From Leptolyngbya ohadii IS1 (GTDB lineage: Bacteria > Cyanobacteriota > Cyanobacteriia > Elainellales > Elainellaceae), in contig NZ_NKFP01000006.1 in NCBI RefSeq assembly GCF_002215035.1, positions 1,066,530 through 1,130,529 of the forward strand: 64,000 nucleotides of DNA, written 5' to 3'. Numbering within the stretch: position 1 is the first letter of the stretch; the number at the start of each line of letters is the position of its first letter. The position numbers and the translations under genes are program-made. The notes beneath the pieces were generated by a model. The model worked only from the letters and a program-made list of their open reading frames with translations. It did no database searches and was not told the DNA's origin. Shown here piece by piece: positions 14,948 through 24,197 of this stretch.

Positions 14948-17803
14948 ATGCAAAACGATGCTGCGATCGCTGATCATCAGCGGCTCCTCACCGTTCTAAC
15001 CGTGGACGACAACGAAGCAACCCGCTATATGGTTGCCCGGATGTTGCGTCAGGCGGGTTTTGAAGTCAAGGAAGCTGCGACGGGGGAGGAAGCGCTGCGT
15101 CTGGCTGCCGAACAGCCTGACCTGATTTTGCTCGATGTGAAGCTGCCCGATATCAGCGGTTTAGAGGTCTGTCGCCGCATCAAAAACAACCCGATAACGG
15201 CAGGAATTCCAGTTCTACATCTGTCGGCAAACTTTGTTAGCCCAGCATCCAAAGCAGAAGGGCTGGAAGGGGGGGCAGATGGCTATCTAACTCAGCCGAT
15301 CGAACCGATGGAGCTGGTCGCGGCAGTTCGGGCTTTCCTGCGAAACTATCTGCAAAAGCAAACCCTGCATCAGGCGCAGATGGAACTGGAGGCAAAGGTT
15401 CAGGAACGCACGGCAGAAATTGCCGCCATGAACCAGCGACTTCAAGCCGAAATTGCTGAGCGACGCCAGACCGAGGCTGCCCTGCAAGACAGCGAATCTC
15501 GCTTTCGCGCTATTTTTGACCAGACGTTCCAGTTTGTTGGGCTGCTGAAGCCAGATGGAACCTTGCTGGAAGCCAATCAAACTGCCATGGATTTTGGTGG
15601 CATTAGCCGCGAACAGGTGATCGATCGTCCTTTCTGGGAAGCCTTCTGGTGGTGCCACTCTGCCGCAGCCCAAACGCAACTTCAGCGGGCGATCCAGGAA
15701 GCTGCCGCCGGGAGATTTATTCGCTACAAGGTTGAAGTCCAGGGCAACAACGGGGTTCGGGCAACGATCGACTTTTCCCTCAAGCCACTGCGCGACCAAT
15801 TCGGGCAAACGGCGATGCTGATTGCTGAAGGACGAGACATCACCGAACTGGAACGGGCACAGGCGGCACTGCAAGCTGCCCATGCCGAGCTTGAGAAACG
15901 AGTCGAAGCCCGGACTGCGGAACTGCTTCAGGCAAATCAGTCGCTTCAGCAGGAAATCCACGATCGCCAGCAGGCGCAAGCTGCCCTGCAAGACAGCGAG
16001 AATCGGCTGCGGAGTTTTGTGGAAGCCAATGTGATTGGCATTCTGTTTGGCACGGTCACAGGCGAGATCCTGGAAACCAACGACAAGTTCCTCGACATGA
16101 TTGGCTACAGCCGCGAGGAGATGGAAGCCGGTTGGATTGGGTGGAAGGAAATCACGCCGCCGGAATTTTTGCCCCTGGACGAAATGGGCATTGCGGAAGC
16201 AAAGGCAACGGGAACCTGCACTCCCTACGAAAAGGAATATATTCGCAAAGACGGTAGCCGGATTCCTGTTCTGATCGGCTACGTGCTGTTGGGGCAGGAA
16301 CGTCATCACTCCGTTGTCTTTATTCTGGACATTACCGAGCGCAAGCAGGTTGAACGAGATCGGCAGCAGCTTTTAGAGCAGGAGCAAACCGCCCGCCTCA
16401 AAGCAGAGGAACTGAACCGCCTCAAGGATGAATTTATTGCCACCGTCTCCCACGAACTGCGAACTCCCCTGAACGCCATTCTGGGCTGGTCGCGGCTATT
16501 GCAGTCCCGCCGTCTGGAGGAGGCAACGGTCAACCGGGCACTGGAAACGATCGAGCGCAACGCCAGAGTGCAGGCGCAGCTCGTTGAGGATTTGCTGGAA
16601 GTCTCCCGGCTGATTCGCGGCAAGATCAAGCTCCACGTCCGATCGGTCAATCTGGCAGAGGTGATTCGTGCCGCCCTCAACACGGTCATGCTTGCCGCAG
16701 AAGCCAAGCGTATTCGCCTGGAACTGAGTTGCCCCATCGAAGTCTCGATCGCCGGTGATAGCGATCGCCTCCAGCAGGTTGTCTGGAATCTGTTGTCCAA
16801 CGCCATTAAATTTACGCCGGAGGGGGGCAGGGTGCAGGTGCGGCTGGAGCAGGTCAGTAGAGAGGTGGGCAGTGGGGAGTGGGCAGTGGGGAGTAGAGAG
16901 GCACAGGGAAGCAATGGAGCCGGCAAGCAACCAAGTTCTCTAGCCCATGAAAGCAACGATTTTCCCTCATCCCCCGACTACTCTCCTACTCCCTCACTCC
17001 CTACTCCCTACTCTCCCACTCCCTTACCTACTCCCTCACTCCCTACTCCCTACTCTCCCTCCTTCGCCCAAATTGCCATCACCGATACCGGACAGGGCAT
17101 CGACCCGGAATTTTTGCCCCATGTGTTCGATCGCTTCCGGCAGGCGGACGGTTCCACGACTCGCGTTCAGGGAGGGCTGGGGCTGGGGCTGGCGATCGTG
17201 CGGCAGTTGGTAGAACTACATGGCGGCGCGGTTTTGGTGAATAGTGCAGGCAGGAATCAGGGCACCACGTTTACGGTGAGACTGCCTCTGACGAGTGGGG
17301 TTAATTCTGCAAACGGCTCTGCTTCCAATGGCAAGGTAGCGCCCGATCCCTCGTCCCTGAATCGATCGCCGATGGCTGCGGAATTTCCCTGTCTGTCTGG
17401 GGTGCAGGTGCTGGCGGTGGATGATGAGCCTGATGCCAGGGAGTTTGTGAGTGAGGTTTTAAGCCAGTGCGGTGCGGTCGTAACCGTTGCGAGTTCTACG
17501 CAAGAGGCGCTGACACTGCTGGAACACGGCAGCTATGATATTTTGCTCAGCGATATTGGAATGCCCGGCTCCGACGGCTATGCGCTAATACAGCATATTC
17601 GATCGAACCCTTCTACCCATTTCTGCCGGATTCCAGCGATCGCCCTGACTGCCTATGCACGGGTAGAGGATCGGGTTCGGGCACTCAATGCCGGATTTCA
17701 GAATCATGTGCCAAAACCCGTAGAGCCGATCGAACTGGCAGCAGTGGTGGCAAACCTGATGGGCGTTCAATCCCCAATCTGCCCAGCGAAACTTCCTTCC
17801 TGA
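14948..17803 (+). CDS. Hybrid histidine kinase REC-PAS-PAS-HisKA-HATPase-REC
   Basis: 951 residues. An N-terminal receiver (Asp63 in LLDVKLPD) is followed by a coiled coil with two QER/RTAE-type linkers, two PAS domains (about 185-300 and 350-465), HisKA (His502 in VSHELRTPLNAILGWSR), HATPase (WNLLSNAIKF, ITDTGQGID, GGLGLGLAIVRQLVELHGG) and a second receiver (Asp869 in LLSDIGMP). A Ser/Pro/Thr-rich insert at about 638-704, coded by a C/T-rich minisatellite, splits the ATPase between the N box and the G1 box. No membrane segment. No response regulator gene lies next to it. It belongs with the adjacent convergent kinase, which has a similar C-terminal half. Confidence 0.9.
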   Translation: MQNDAAIADHQRLLTVLTVDDNEATRYMVARMLRQAGFEVKEAATGEEALRLAAEQPDLILLDVKLPDISGLEVCRRIKNNPITAGIPVLHLSANFVSPASKAEGLEGGADGYLTQPIEPMELVAAVRAFLRNYLQKQTLHQAQMELEAKVQERTAEIAAMNQRLQAEIAERRQTEAALQDSESRFRAIFDQTFQFVGLLKPDGTLLEANQTAMDFGGISREQVIDRPFWEAFWWCHSAAAQTQLQRAIQEAAAGRFIRYKVEVQGNNGVRATIDFSLKPLRDQFGQTAMLIAEGRDITELERAQAALQAAHAELEKRVEARTAELLQANQSLQQEIHDRQQAQAALQDSENRLRSFVEANVIGILFGTVTGEILETNDKFLDMIGYSREEMEAGWIGWKEITPPEFLPLDEMGIAEAKATGTCTPYEKEYIRKDGSRIPVLIGYVLLGQERHHSVVFILDITERKQVERDRQQLLEQEQTARLKAEELNRLKDEFIATVSHELRTPLNAILGWSRLLQSRRLEEATVNRALETIERNARVQAQLVEDLLEVSRLIRGKIKLHVRSVNLAEVIRAALNTVMLAAEAKRIRLELSCPIEVSIAGDSDRLQQVVWNLLSNAIKFTPEGGRVQVRLEQVSREVGSGEWAVGSREAQGSNGAGKQPSSLAHESNDFPSSPDYSPTPSLPTPYSPTPLPTPSLPTPYSPSFAQIAITDTGQGIDPEFLPHVFDRFRQADGSTTRVQGGLGLGLAIVRQLVELHGGAVLVNSAGRNQGTTFTVRLPLTSGVNSANGSASNGKVAPDPSSLNRSPMAAEFPCLSGVQVLAVDDEPDAREFVSEVLSQCGAVVTVASSTQEALTLLEHGSYDILLSDIGMPGSDGYALIQHIRSNPSTHFCRIPAIALTAYARVEDRVRALNAGFQNHVPKPVEPIELAAVVANLMGVQSPICPAKLPS
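16861..17060. repeat. Strand-biased minisatellite inside the hybrid kinase gene
   Basis: A purine-rich block (GGGCAGTGGGGAGTGGGCAG, 16866-16900) followed by a pyrimidine block with repeated CTCCCTACTCCC and CTCTCCCACTCCC units (16970-17060). It is in frame in the kinase gene. The same unit types occur in spacers at 7.1 kb and 46.6-46.8 kb. Confidence 0.7.
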
Positions 17804-17826
17804 TTTAGCTTTAATTCAGCTCTGAT

Positions 17827-20800
17827 TCAGCCCTGACTCAGCATTGTCCCGATCGCTTGTAAAAGCTTTTCCAGGGCGATCGGTTTGGCAAGGTGTGTCT
17901 GGAATCCGGAGGCGATTGCCCGTTGCTGATCCGATTGGCTGGCATAGGCAGTTAGCGCAATGGCAGGAAGGTTGCCGCCCTGGTTGGCGGGTCTGGCGCG
18001 AATCTGGCGCATCAGCTGATAGCCGTCCATTTCTGGCATCCCAATATCGCTGATTAGCAAATCAAAGCTGGATTGTTCCAGGGCAGCCATTGCCGCCGCC
18101 GCGGATTCGACCGACGTGACGTGAAACTGCTGCTGTTCAAGCAAGTAGGCGATCGACGCCAGGGTGTCTGCATCATCTTCTACCAGCAAAACACGCAAGC
18201 CCCGCAGGCTACGAATCGGCTGTCCCTCTACTTCCGGATTGGCTTCAGACTCCGCCCTAGTCAGCAGCGGCAAGAACACCGAGAAAGTTGCGCCCTGCCC
18301 TTCTCCCGCACTTTCCACCGTCACCCTACCGCCGTGCGCCTCCACCAGCTGTTTGACGATCGCCAACCCCAAGCCTAAACCGCCAAATTGTCGGGTCGTA
18401 GAGCTATCCTGCTGCCGAAAATGCTCGAACACGTGGGGCAAAAATGCTGACGTGATGCCCTTTCCGGTGTCGATGACCTGGATTTTGATGAAGGGAATGG
18501 GGCAGGTTTTGCCTGGGTGAATGGGTGGATGGGTGGATGAGTCGATAGATGGGTGGGTCGATGAGGTGATAGAAGAAACTGGGCTTTCTCCTCCCCTGCC
18601 CCCCTGCTCCCCTGTTCCCCTGCTCCCCTGCTTCACTCCTCCACTCCTCCACTCCTCCACACTCCCACTCCTCCCCTGGTACACCTGCTCCACCTTCACC
18701 CGCACACTCCCTCCTTCAGAGGTGAATTTAATGGCGTTGCTGAGCAAGTTCCACATCACCTGTTGCAGGCGGCTGGCATCGCCGTAAACTTGCCGGAGGG
18801 GAGCATCTAGCTGGGTGCTGAGGTCAACTCCTTTTGCGTCTGCGGAGAGTCTTACGGTTTCCAGGGCTGCTGCGATCGGCTGGGAAAGATCAACGGGTGC
18901 CATGTCCAGGACGAGCTTGCCGCGCAGAATACGCGAGATATCTAGCAGATCGTCAATAAGCTGAGTCTGAAGTTTGACATTGCGCTCGATCGTTTCAAGT
19001 CCCTGCTGTACTTTTTCTGGACTGAGCTGACGGCTTTGCAGCAGTTTCGACCAGCCCAGAATCGGATTGAGGGGCGTTCGCAGTTCGTGGGACAGCACTG
19101 CCAGAAATTCATCTTTAATGCGGTTCGCCTGTTCCGCCTGGGCACGAGCCGCCTGTTCTTGCTGTAGGAGGCGATAGCTTTGCTCGGCGTAGCGTTCGCG
19201 CTCTAGTTCAATCTGTTTGCGATCGGTAATGTCCGTGGAGATGCTGCATACTGCGTAGGGCACTCCATCTGCACTGAGCAGCGGAAACTTGACGGAGAGA
19301 TAGGTTCGCACACCGTTGGGCAGGTAGAGCCGTTCTTCGTAAGTGAGGGGCAGACCTGTTTCCAGTACATCCAGATCGGGCGAGCAGAATAAATCAGCCG
19401 TTTCTGGCTTTAATCCGGCTGAATTTTCGGCTGGGTTTCCGGCTGAGTTCCCCGCTAATTGAGCCTTCACCGGAAGCGCAGTTTGGGTTTTCTGAGCCAG
19501 CAGTTCGTACTGGCGGTTTACCAGCAGATAGCGCCCCTGGGGATCTTTGAGATAGATCACTGCTTCCGACTGGTTCAAAATTGCCTGGAGCCGCTGTTCG
19601 CTCTCCTGAAGGGCGGTTTCTGCCTGTTTTTGTTCGGTAATGTCGGTGTTGGTGCCGTACCATTTCACGATCTGCCCCTGGGTGTTTCGCAGCGGACGTG
19701 CCTGACCCAGAATCCAGCGGTACTCTCCGTTAGCTGCCCGCAGTCTGGCTTCCGCCTGATACTCACTGCCGTTCTGTATGGACGCCGCCCAGCGCTGCCC
19801 AACCTGCTCCAGATCGTCAGGGTGAACGATTTCTGCCCAGCCGTCATTTTTGAGCTGTTCCAGGGTTTTGCCCGTGAACTCACACCAGCGCTGGTTATAG
19901 TAATCCACCTGCCCATCCGGTGTAGCAGTCCAGACCTGCTGCGGAATGGTTTCAGTGATGAGCCGAAGCTGGTCTTCCCGCTGTTTTAATGCTGCCCCCG
20001 ATCGCTGCCGTTCGATCGCAACCCCGGCAAGATGAGAGGCGATCGTAATCAATCGCTGTTCTGCCGTATTGGGGAGGCGCGGTGTGCGGTAGTAGAGTGC
20101 AAAGGTGCCCAAAACCTTGCCTTGACTATCCAAAATGGGGGTAGACCAGCAGGCTTTCAGATCGTATTGCCGCAGCAATGCCGCCCCCTTTGCCCAGCGA
20201 GGTTCTGCATCAATGTCAGGCACGATTACCGTTTGGCGAGTGTAGGCAGCGGTGCCACAAATGGTATCGGTCGGGTTAATCGGGAGTCCCTCTGTCAGAT
20301 TGGAGGAGAGATTGTTCGTCAAACTGGAGCAGGTTGCCAGGTGCAGCCGATGGTCCGCTTCGTCGAGCAGCAGAATCGAGCAAATAGCTTCAGCAGACTG
20401 GGTTTCGATCAGGTGCGCCAGCGTTTCCAGAATCTCAGACAGGGAAGCTCCCGTCGTAATCATCTCCAGAATATAGTTCTGAGTTGCCAGCAGCGTCTCA
20501 CTGCGGCTGCGATCGGTGATATTTTGCGTTAGCACCATTCCGGCAAAGATTTCGCCCTGATCGTTGCGAACGGGGACGGTGTGCGCCTCATAGACCTGCT
20601 GCTGAAAGGGAATCTCATACATCAGCGATTGCCCTGCCAGTGCTGCCTGGTAATAGGGTTCGATCGCCCGACTGACCTCCGGTGGAAAGACCTCCCCTAA
20701 CGTTTTCCCCACCATCTGATTGCGATCGAGTCCCACCTGCTTTAGCTCATCTCCCTCCACGAGCAAGTAGCGTAAACTGCGATCGAACAGCAGAACGGCT

Positions 20801-21765
20801 CCATTCGGAATGTGCTGGGACAGGGTGCGGTACAGCGCTTCTCTTTCGGTAAGGGCAGCATTTGCCTGCTCCAGTTGGGCTGTGCGTTCCGCTACCCGCT
20901 GTTCTAGCTGCTGATTTGCCTCCTGAAGCGCTGCTTCTAATGCTTTGCGCTCATCAATATCTGTGTGGTAGCCCACCATCCGAATTGCCCGCCCCGTTTC
21001 ATCCCAGATCGCCTGCCCCCGATCGAGAATCCACTTATAGCTGCCGTCCTTACAGCAAACCCGATGCTCGGTGATATAAAAGGGAATTTTTCGCGCAAAG
21101 TGATCTTGAACCACCAGAACCACCCGTTCCAGGTCGTCTGGATGCACTCGCTTCGCCCATTCGTTGAAGTCATTTGCAATTTCATGCTCCTCAAACCCCA
21201 ACATACTTTTCCAGCGCGGGGAGAAATAGACTTCGTTGGTCTCTATATTCCAGTCCCACACGCCGTCGTTACTACCCCGCAGAGCTAGCAGCCACCGTTC
21301 TTCGCGCTGACGCAGTTCGACTTCCTGCCGCCGATATTCGCTGATGTCCTGCCCCACCGCATAGACCCACTGCCGATCGCCAACTCGATCGAGCTGCCAG
21401 GCAAACCAGCGACCGCCGCCCTGTGGACTGACCATCTGCGCTTCGATCCGTCCGGCGGATTGGTGCTGTATGAATGTCTGCCACTGTGCCTGCACCGTTG
21501 CCCGGTCGTCTGGATGCAGGAACTCAAACCAGGATTGCCCGATCGCCGAAGCGGAATCGCCAAACAGGTTGCGGAAAGCACCATTTACCTGCTTTAAGCA
21601 GCCATCTAATCCCAGCACCGCCAGCGGACTACTGGTAGCCATAAAAAAATGCTCCATCATGCCAATGGCAGCAGAGGCATCGATTGGGCGATCGGACAGA
21701 CTGAATGAATCAGGGGACGGAGGGAATAACGGCATTGGCGGGAGCAACGACTCCGAAGTATCCAT
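17827..21765 (-). CDS. Large multi-PAS/GAF hybrid histidine kinase
   Basis: 1312 residues, no membrane segment. Order: PAS (about 35-145), PAS with PAC (155-275), coiled coil, PAS (310-425), GAF (435-590), PAS (600-715), PAS (725-850), HisKA with His893 in LSHELRTPLNPILGWSK, HATPase (WNLLSNAIKF, VIDTGKGI, GGLGLGLAIVKQLVEAHGG), and receiver with Asp1240 in LISDIGMP. Residues about 1027-1085 form a Ser/Gly/His/Pro-rich insert between N box and G1 box, at the same place as in the 951-residue kinase. The GAF lacks an obvious chromophore Cys motif, so it is probably not a phytochrome. It is convergent with the 951-residue kinase (23-base gap). Ligands and output are unknown. Confidence 0.9.
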   Translation of the reverse strand: MDTSESLLPPMPLFPPSPDSFSLSDRPIDASAAIGMMEHFFMATSSPLAVLGLDGCLKQVNGAFRNLFGDSASAIGQSWFEFLHPDDRATVQAQWQTFIQHQSAGRIEAQMVSPQGGGRWFAWQLDRVGDRQWVYAVGQDISEYRRQEVELRQREERWLLALRGSNDGVWDWNIETNEVYFSPRWKSMLGFEEHEIANDFNEWAKRVHPDDLERVVLVVQDHFARKIPFYITEHRVCCKDGSYKWILDRGQAIWDETGRAIRMVGYHTDIDERKALEAALQEANQQLEQRVAERTAQLEQANAALTEREALYRTLSQHIPNGAVLLFDRSLRYLLVEGDELKQVGLDRNQMVGKTLGEVFPPEVSRAIEPYYQAALAGQSLMYEIPFQQQVYEAHTVPVRNDQGEIFAGMVLTQNITDRSRSETLLATQNYILEMITTGASLSEILETLAHLIETQSAEAICSILLLDEADHRLHLATCSSLTNNLSSNLTEGLPINPTDTICGTAAYTRQTVIVPDIDAEPRWAKGAALLRQYDLKACWSTPILDSQGKVLGTFALYYRTPRLPNTAEQRLITIASHLAGVAIERQRSGAALKQREDQLRLITETIPQQVWTATPDGQVDYYNQRWCEFTGKTLEQLKNDGWAEIVHPDDLEQVGQRWAASIQNGSEYQAEARLRAANGEYRWILGQARPLRNTQGQIVKWYGTNTDITEQKQAETALQESEQRLQAILNQSEAVIYLKDPQGRYLLVNRQYELLAQKTQTALPVKAQLAGNSAGNPAENSAGLKPETADLFCSPDLDVLETGLPLTYEERLYLPNGVRTYLSVKFPLLSADGVPYAVCSISTDITDRKQIELERERYAEQSYRLLQQEQAARAQAEQANRIKDEFLAVLSHELRTPLNPILGWSKLLQSRQLSPEKVQQGLETIERNVKLQTQLIDDLLDISRILRGKLVLDMAPVDLSQPIAAALETVRLSADAKGVDLSTQLDAPLRQVYGDASRLQQVMWNLLSNAIKFTSEGGSVRVKVEQVYQGRSGSVEEWRSGGVKQGSRGTGEQGGRGGESPVSSITSSTHPSIDSSTHPPIHPGKTCPIPFIKIQVIDTGKGITSAFLPHVFEHFRQQDSSTTRQFGGLGLGLAIVKQLVEAHGGRVTVESAGEGQGATFSVFLPLLTRAESEANPEVEGQPIRSLRGLRVLLVEDDADTLASIAYLLEQQQFHVTSVESAAAAMAALEQSSFDLLISDIGMPEMDGYQLMRQIRARPANQGGNLPAIALTAYASQSDQQRAIASGFQTHLAKPIALEKLLQAIGTMLSQG
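18520..18680. repeat. Strand-biased simple repeat inside the large kinase gene
   Basis: Plus strand shows GGGTGGATGGGTGGATGAG, then GATGGGTGGGTCGATGAG, then CCCCTGCTCCCCTGTTCCCC and CCACTCCTCCACTCCTCCAC. It is translated on the minus strand into the 1027-1085 insert. It resembles spacer minisatellites elsewhere in this window. Confidence 0.7.
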
Positions 21766-21869
21766 AAGCGATTTTTTAAGAGCGCATCAGCCTGATGCAG
21801 GTGAGCAAAGGCAGGTGGGGCGATGACTGAAGCGAAACCGGGACGCTGTCATGCCAGGGAAGAGCTTGC

Positions 21870-21914
21870 TGCGACACTTAGGCGACACTTAGGCAACACT
21901 TAGGCAACACTTGG
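21870..21914. repeat. 11-bp tandem repeat (GGCGACACTTA, four units)
   Basis: Four adjacent units of GGCGACACTTA / GGCAACACTTA, with small changes, upstream of the large kinase gene. Confidence 0.8.
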
Positions 21915-22194
21915 GCGACCTTCAGAAGACCTCCAGGCATACACAAACTTAAAGTAGGGTTTTATGGCTGGTAGCGAGCCGTATCCCTTCAGCCGTGCTG
22001 CCATCCTGGGCTTTTAACTGAGCTTTTGCAATTCGGTCAATTCCTGAATCAACCCAATTCAATCAAATATCAAAGCTTGCCTTGTAGTGTCCTAAAGCCT
22101 GTCCTGTAGCGGAAATTAATGCTATTGAGTTAACTCCATCAGGACAGCTCCTACAGGAATGCAATCGAGAATAGAGTTAGTGAACTGAAGCAGG

Positions 22195-22247
22195 GGGAAT
22201 CAAGTAGGGGAATCAAGTAGGGGAATCAAGTAGGGGAATCAAGCTCA
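22195..22247. repeat. 13-bp tandem repeat (GGGGAATCAAGTA, four units)
   Basis: Four adjacent copies of GGGGAATCAAGTA, the last ending AAGC. There are no spacers between copies, so this is not a CRISPR array. Confidence 0.85.
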
Positions 22248-22655
22248 TGGAGCGGGTGCGGTTTAATACCAGTTGCAAATACTAGGTAGAAACGAGATAC
22301 AAGCGTCCTAAATAAAGTCCTAACAAAGTCCTACTTTGGGTATATTCTAACTCTTCCCCTCGGTGGAGGCAGCGAGTCCTCTTCCGATTGCGGCTTGAAT
22401 GTGTTTTGACGGACACAGATATTGCAGTTCACGTCCGCAAATCCTTACAGGGCTTTACTCTGCCCTCTTTACCCACCCAACTAAGTTAGTTAACAAATTA
22501 TTTCTGATCGTGAAGCGATCGCCTATTGAAAGGCGCTTAATTTTATCTGTTTTGAAAAAATAATTAGATAATTAATTGAGGCAATTAATTTAGAAGATCG
22601 AACCAGAGAATGAATTTAAACCTGGTACAGCGTTTTTCACTCTTGTAGGGTGCCC

Positions 22656-22700
22656 CTGCACCCCATTTCTTGTACTCCATTAGCCTGAAAAAGGCTGTAG
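22656..22700. repeat. 45-bp dispersed repeat, copy 1
   Basis: Begins CTGCACCCCAT and ends with an AGCCTG...AAGGCT hairpin plus GTAG. It matches 58357-58401 at 41 of 45 positions, counted by eye. Both copies are intergenic and on the same strand. Confidence 0.8.
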
Positions 22701-22720
22701 AGCAATTGAATAAAAATGAA

Positions 22721-22762
22721 TAAAAAAATTGCCTGACCCTAAATAAGCCCCCAAGGTCAGGC
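22721..22762 (-). terminator. Rho-independent terminator, minus strand
   Basis: Stem arms GCCTGACC (22731-22738) and GGTCAGGC (22755-22762). On the minus strand the stem is followed by AATTTTTTT. No protein gene on the minus strand ends nearby, so it may end an untranslated RNA coming from 22763-23090. Confidence 0.7.
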
Positions 22763-22985
22763 AGTCTCACCTGTAAGGACGCGCTTTAATCAGAGTTGCG
22801 AGAACAACCAAATTGCCCCCTGACTGTCCCGATTCTCTGAGTGCGTTCTCCAGAAGTGAGTTCATTGTGACCTGCCGAACCGCCCAGTCACGTCGATGCA
22901 AGTACGGAAGTTCGGCGAAACCGATAGGGAATTGCGTGCAGGAGATCCGTAAATTTAACCTGTGCAGTCTGCCATTTTGTGCCTA
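22763..22985 (-). ncRNA. Possible structured non-coding RNA upstream of the minus-strand terminator
   Basis: The segment has strong inverted repeats: GCCGAAC (22874-22880) pairs with GTTCGGC (22910-22916), and CCTGC (22871-22875) can pair with GCAGG near 22939. It ends at a good minus-strand terminator with no protein gene to serve. I do not recognise it as RNase P RNA, tmRNA, SRP RNA or 6S RNA. It could instead be a plus-strand leader of the gene at 23097. Speculative. Confidence 0.2.
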
Positions 22986-23096
22986 GCAGCCCACAGGCAT
23001 CGCCTGTCTGAGCAAATTCAGCAGACAGATGTTAGGCTCAGAGCAGTATCGTCATTCCCGTTCACGCGATCGCCCCTTCAGCTATATTTTTAGGCT

Positions 23097-24095
23097 ATGT
23101 TGATTCCCCTTACGCGCAAGAAATTTGAAGACCTGATTCCAATTTTTGCCACGGGAGGGCAGTACAAATACTACTGGGGCAAGCCCTCGGACGTTCTCCG
23201 ACGATTTCTATACTCGCTGACAGCGGTTGTGGCGATCGTTTTATTTGAGTTTCTCACAGGTGGATTTCTCCGCAATATCTTCTTTGTAACGGGATTTATG
23301 ACGGGGTTCTACTGGTTGTGGTCTCCTATTTTTTTTGCAACGCAGCGGAATCTAGGCTGTCGGCGGTACAAGTTCAGCGGCTTTCTTCAGGCGGAAGTGC
23401 TGGATGTGTTTACCAGTGAGGAACTGGTCGGGACGGAAGAGACGGTAAATAAGCGCGGCGATCTGGTAGTGATTGAAAACCGGGAACGCTGTCTCAATCT
23501 TGAAATTGGCGACGAAGCGGGCTTCTACACTAAGGTACAAGTTCCTCTTCAGCGGGATCATCGCGGCATTCGTCCGGGCGATCGGGTGGCGCTGGTTGTA
23601 ATGTCGGATCGGCGTGACCTCAGCCTGATTTCTAAAATCTCCGACGTTTATCTGTTCGACTACGATCTCTGGGTTTCCAATTATCCCTACCTTCAGCGGC
23701 AGATATTTTCGGAACTGTGTCGGCGCATGGAACACTCGATCGAAACCCAGGACTTTAGCGATCTGCGGGGAGAGCAGCCGGAGAAGCGTAGAGGACAGCG
23801 GTACGTCGAGCCATACGATGAACGTTACGACGAGCGGTACGTCAAGCCATATGACGAATATGACGATCGCGATACCCCATCCGATCGCTTTGCTGACCCC
23901 TACGGCTCTTCTTCTAGAAGGCGGGACAATCGGTACGAGCAGTTTGACGACTCCGCTTCCGCAAACGACTATCCCGATCGACCCAACCGCAGCAGAAGCA
24001 ATCGACCGAATTCTGGGCGTCAGGCTCCCCCAACTAACCGACCTCCCCTGCGGCTTGATCCCTACCCGGACGATCGGCGGGATGACTGGGACTAG
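23097..24095 (+). CDS. Conserved cyanobacterial membrane protein with charged disordered tail
   Basis: 332 residues. Two hydrophobic segments near the N-terminus (about 36-56 and 58-80) anchor it in a membrane. A middle region of beta character (about 95-190) follows, then residues 215-332 are Arg/Asp/Tyr-rich with repeated YDERYDERY and PYDEY units and are surely disordered. Similar cyanobacterial proteins are sometimes labelled phosphate transporter permease, but I see no permease motif. Function unknown. The tail repeats look like local sequence expansion. Convergent with cobH. Confidence 0.7.
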   Translation: MLIPLTRKKFEDLIPIFATGGQYKYYWGKPSDVLRRFLYSLTAVVAIVLFEFLTGGFLRNIFFVTGFMTGFYWLWSPIFFATQRNLGCRRYKFSGFLQAEVLDVFTSEELVGTEETVNKRGDLVVIENRERCLNLEIGDEAGFYTKVQVPLQRDHRGIRPGDRVALVVMSDRRDLSLISKISDVYLFDYDLWVSNYPYLQRQIFSELCRRMEHSIETQDFSDLRGEQPEKRRGQRYVEPYDERYDERYVKPYDEYDDRDTPSDRFADPYGSSSRRRDNRYEQFDDSASANDYPDRPNRSRSNRPNSGRQAPPTNRPPLRLDPYPDDRRDDWD

Positions 24096-24197
24096 CCGTT
24101 TTATACGTTGGATTTAGGGTTTGGATTGGGGGTTGAACTAAGATCTGGACTGAAGTTTGGATGGAGGCTTTAGATTTTAGTTCTCGACCGACTTCAA

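Larger units (their letters stand above)
21766..23096. other. 1.3-kb gene-free stretch
   Basis: No convincing protein gene lies between the large kinase start and the membrane-protein gene at 23097. It holds two short tandem repeats (21870-21914 and 22195-22247), a 45-base dispersed repeat (22656-22700), a minus-strand terminator (22721-22762) and a strongly self-complementary segment (about 22870-22950). It is the upstream region of two divergent genes, so promoters are expected at both ends; none was assigned. Confidence 0.6.

Noticed and set aside
22195-22247. Four direct repeats suggesting a CRISPR array
   Set aside because: The 13-bp units are adjacent with no spacers, so this is a plain tandem repeat.
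22585-22770. 61-residue minus-strand frame
   Set aside because: It lies over a dispersed repeat and the terminator stem, with no protein-like character.
22861-22950. Glutamine-riboswitch-like ACGGAAGT...GAAA...CCGA pattern on the plus strand
   Set aside because: Only part of the consensus fits, the flanking stem does not match, and the downstream gene is not a nitrogen gene.
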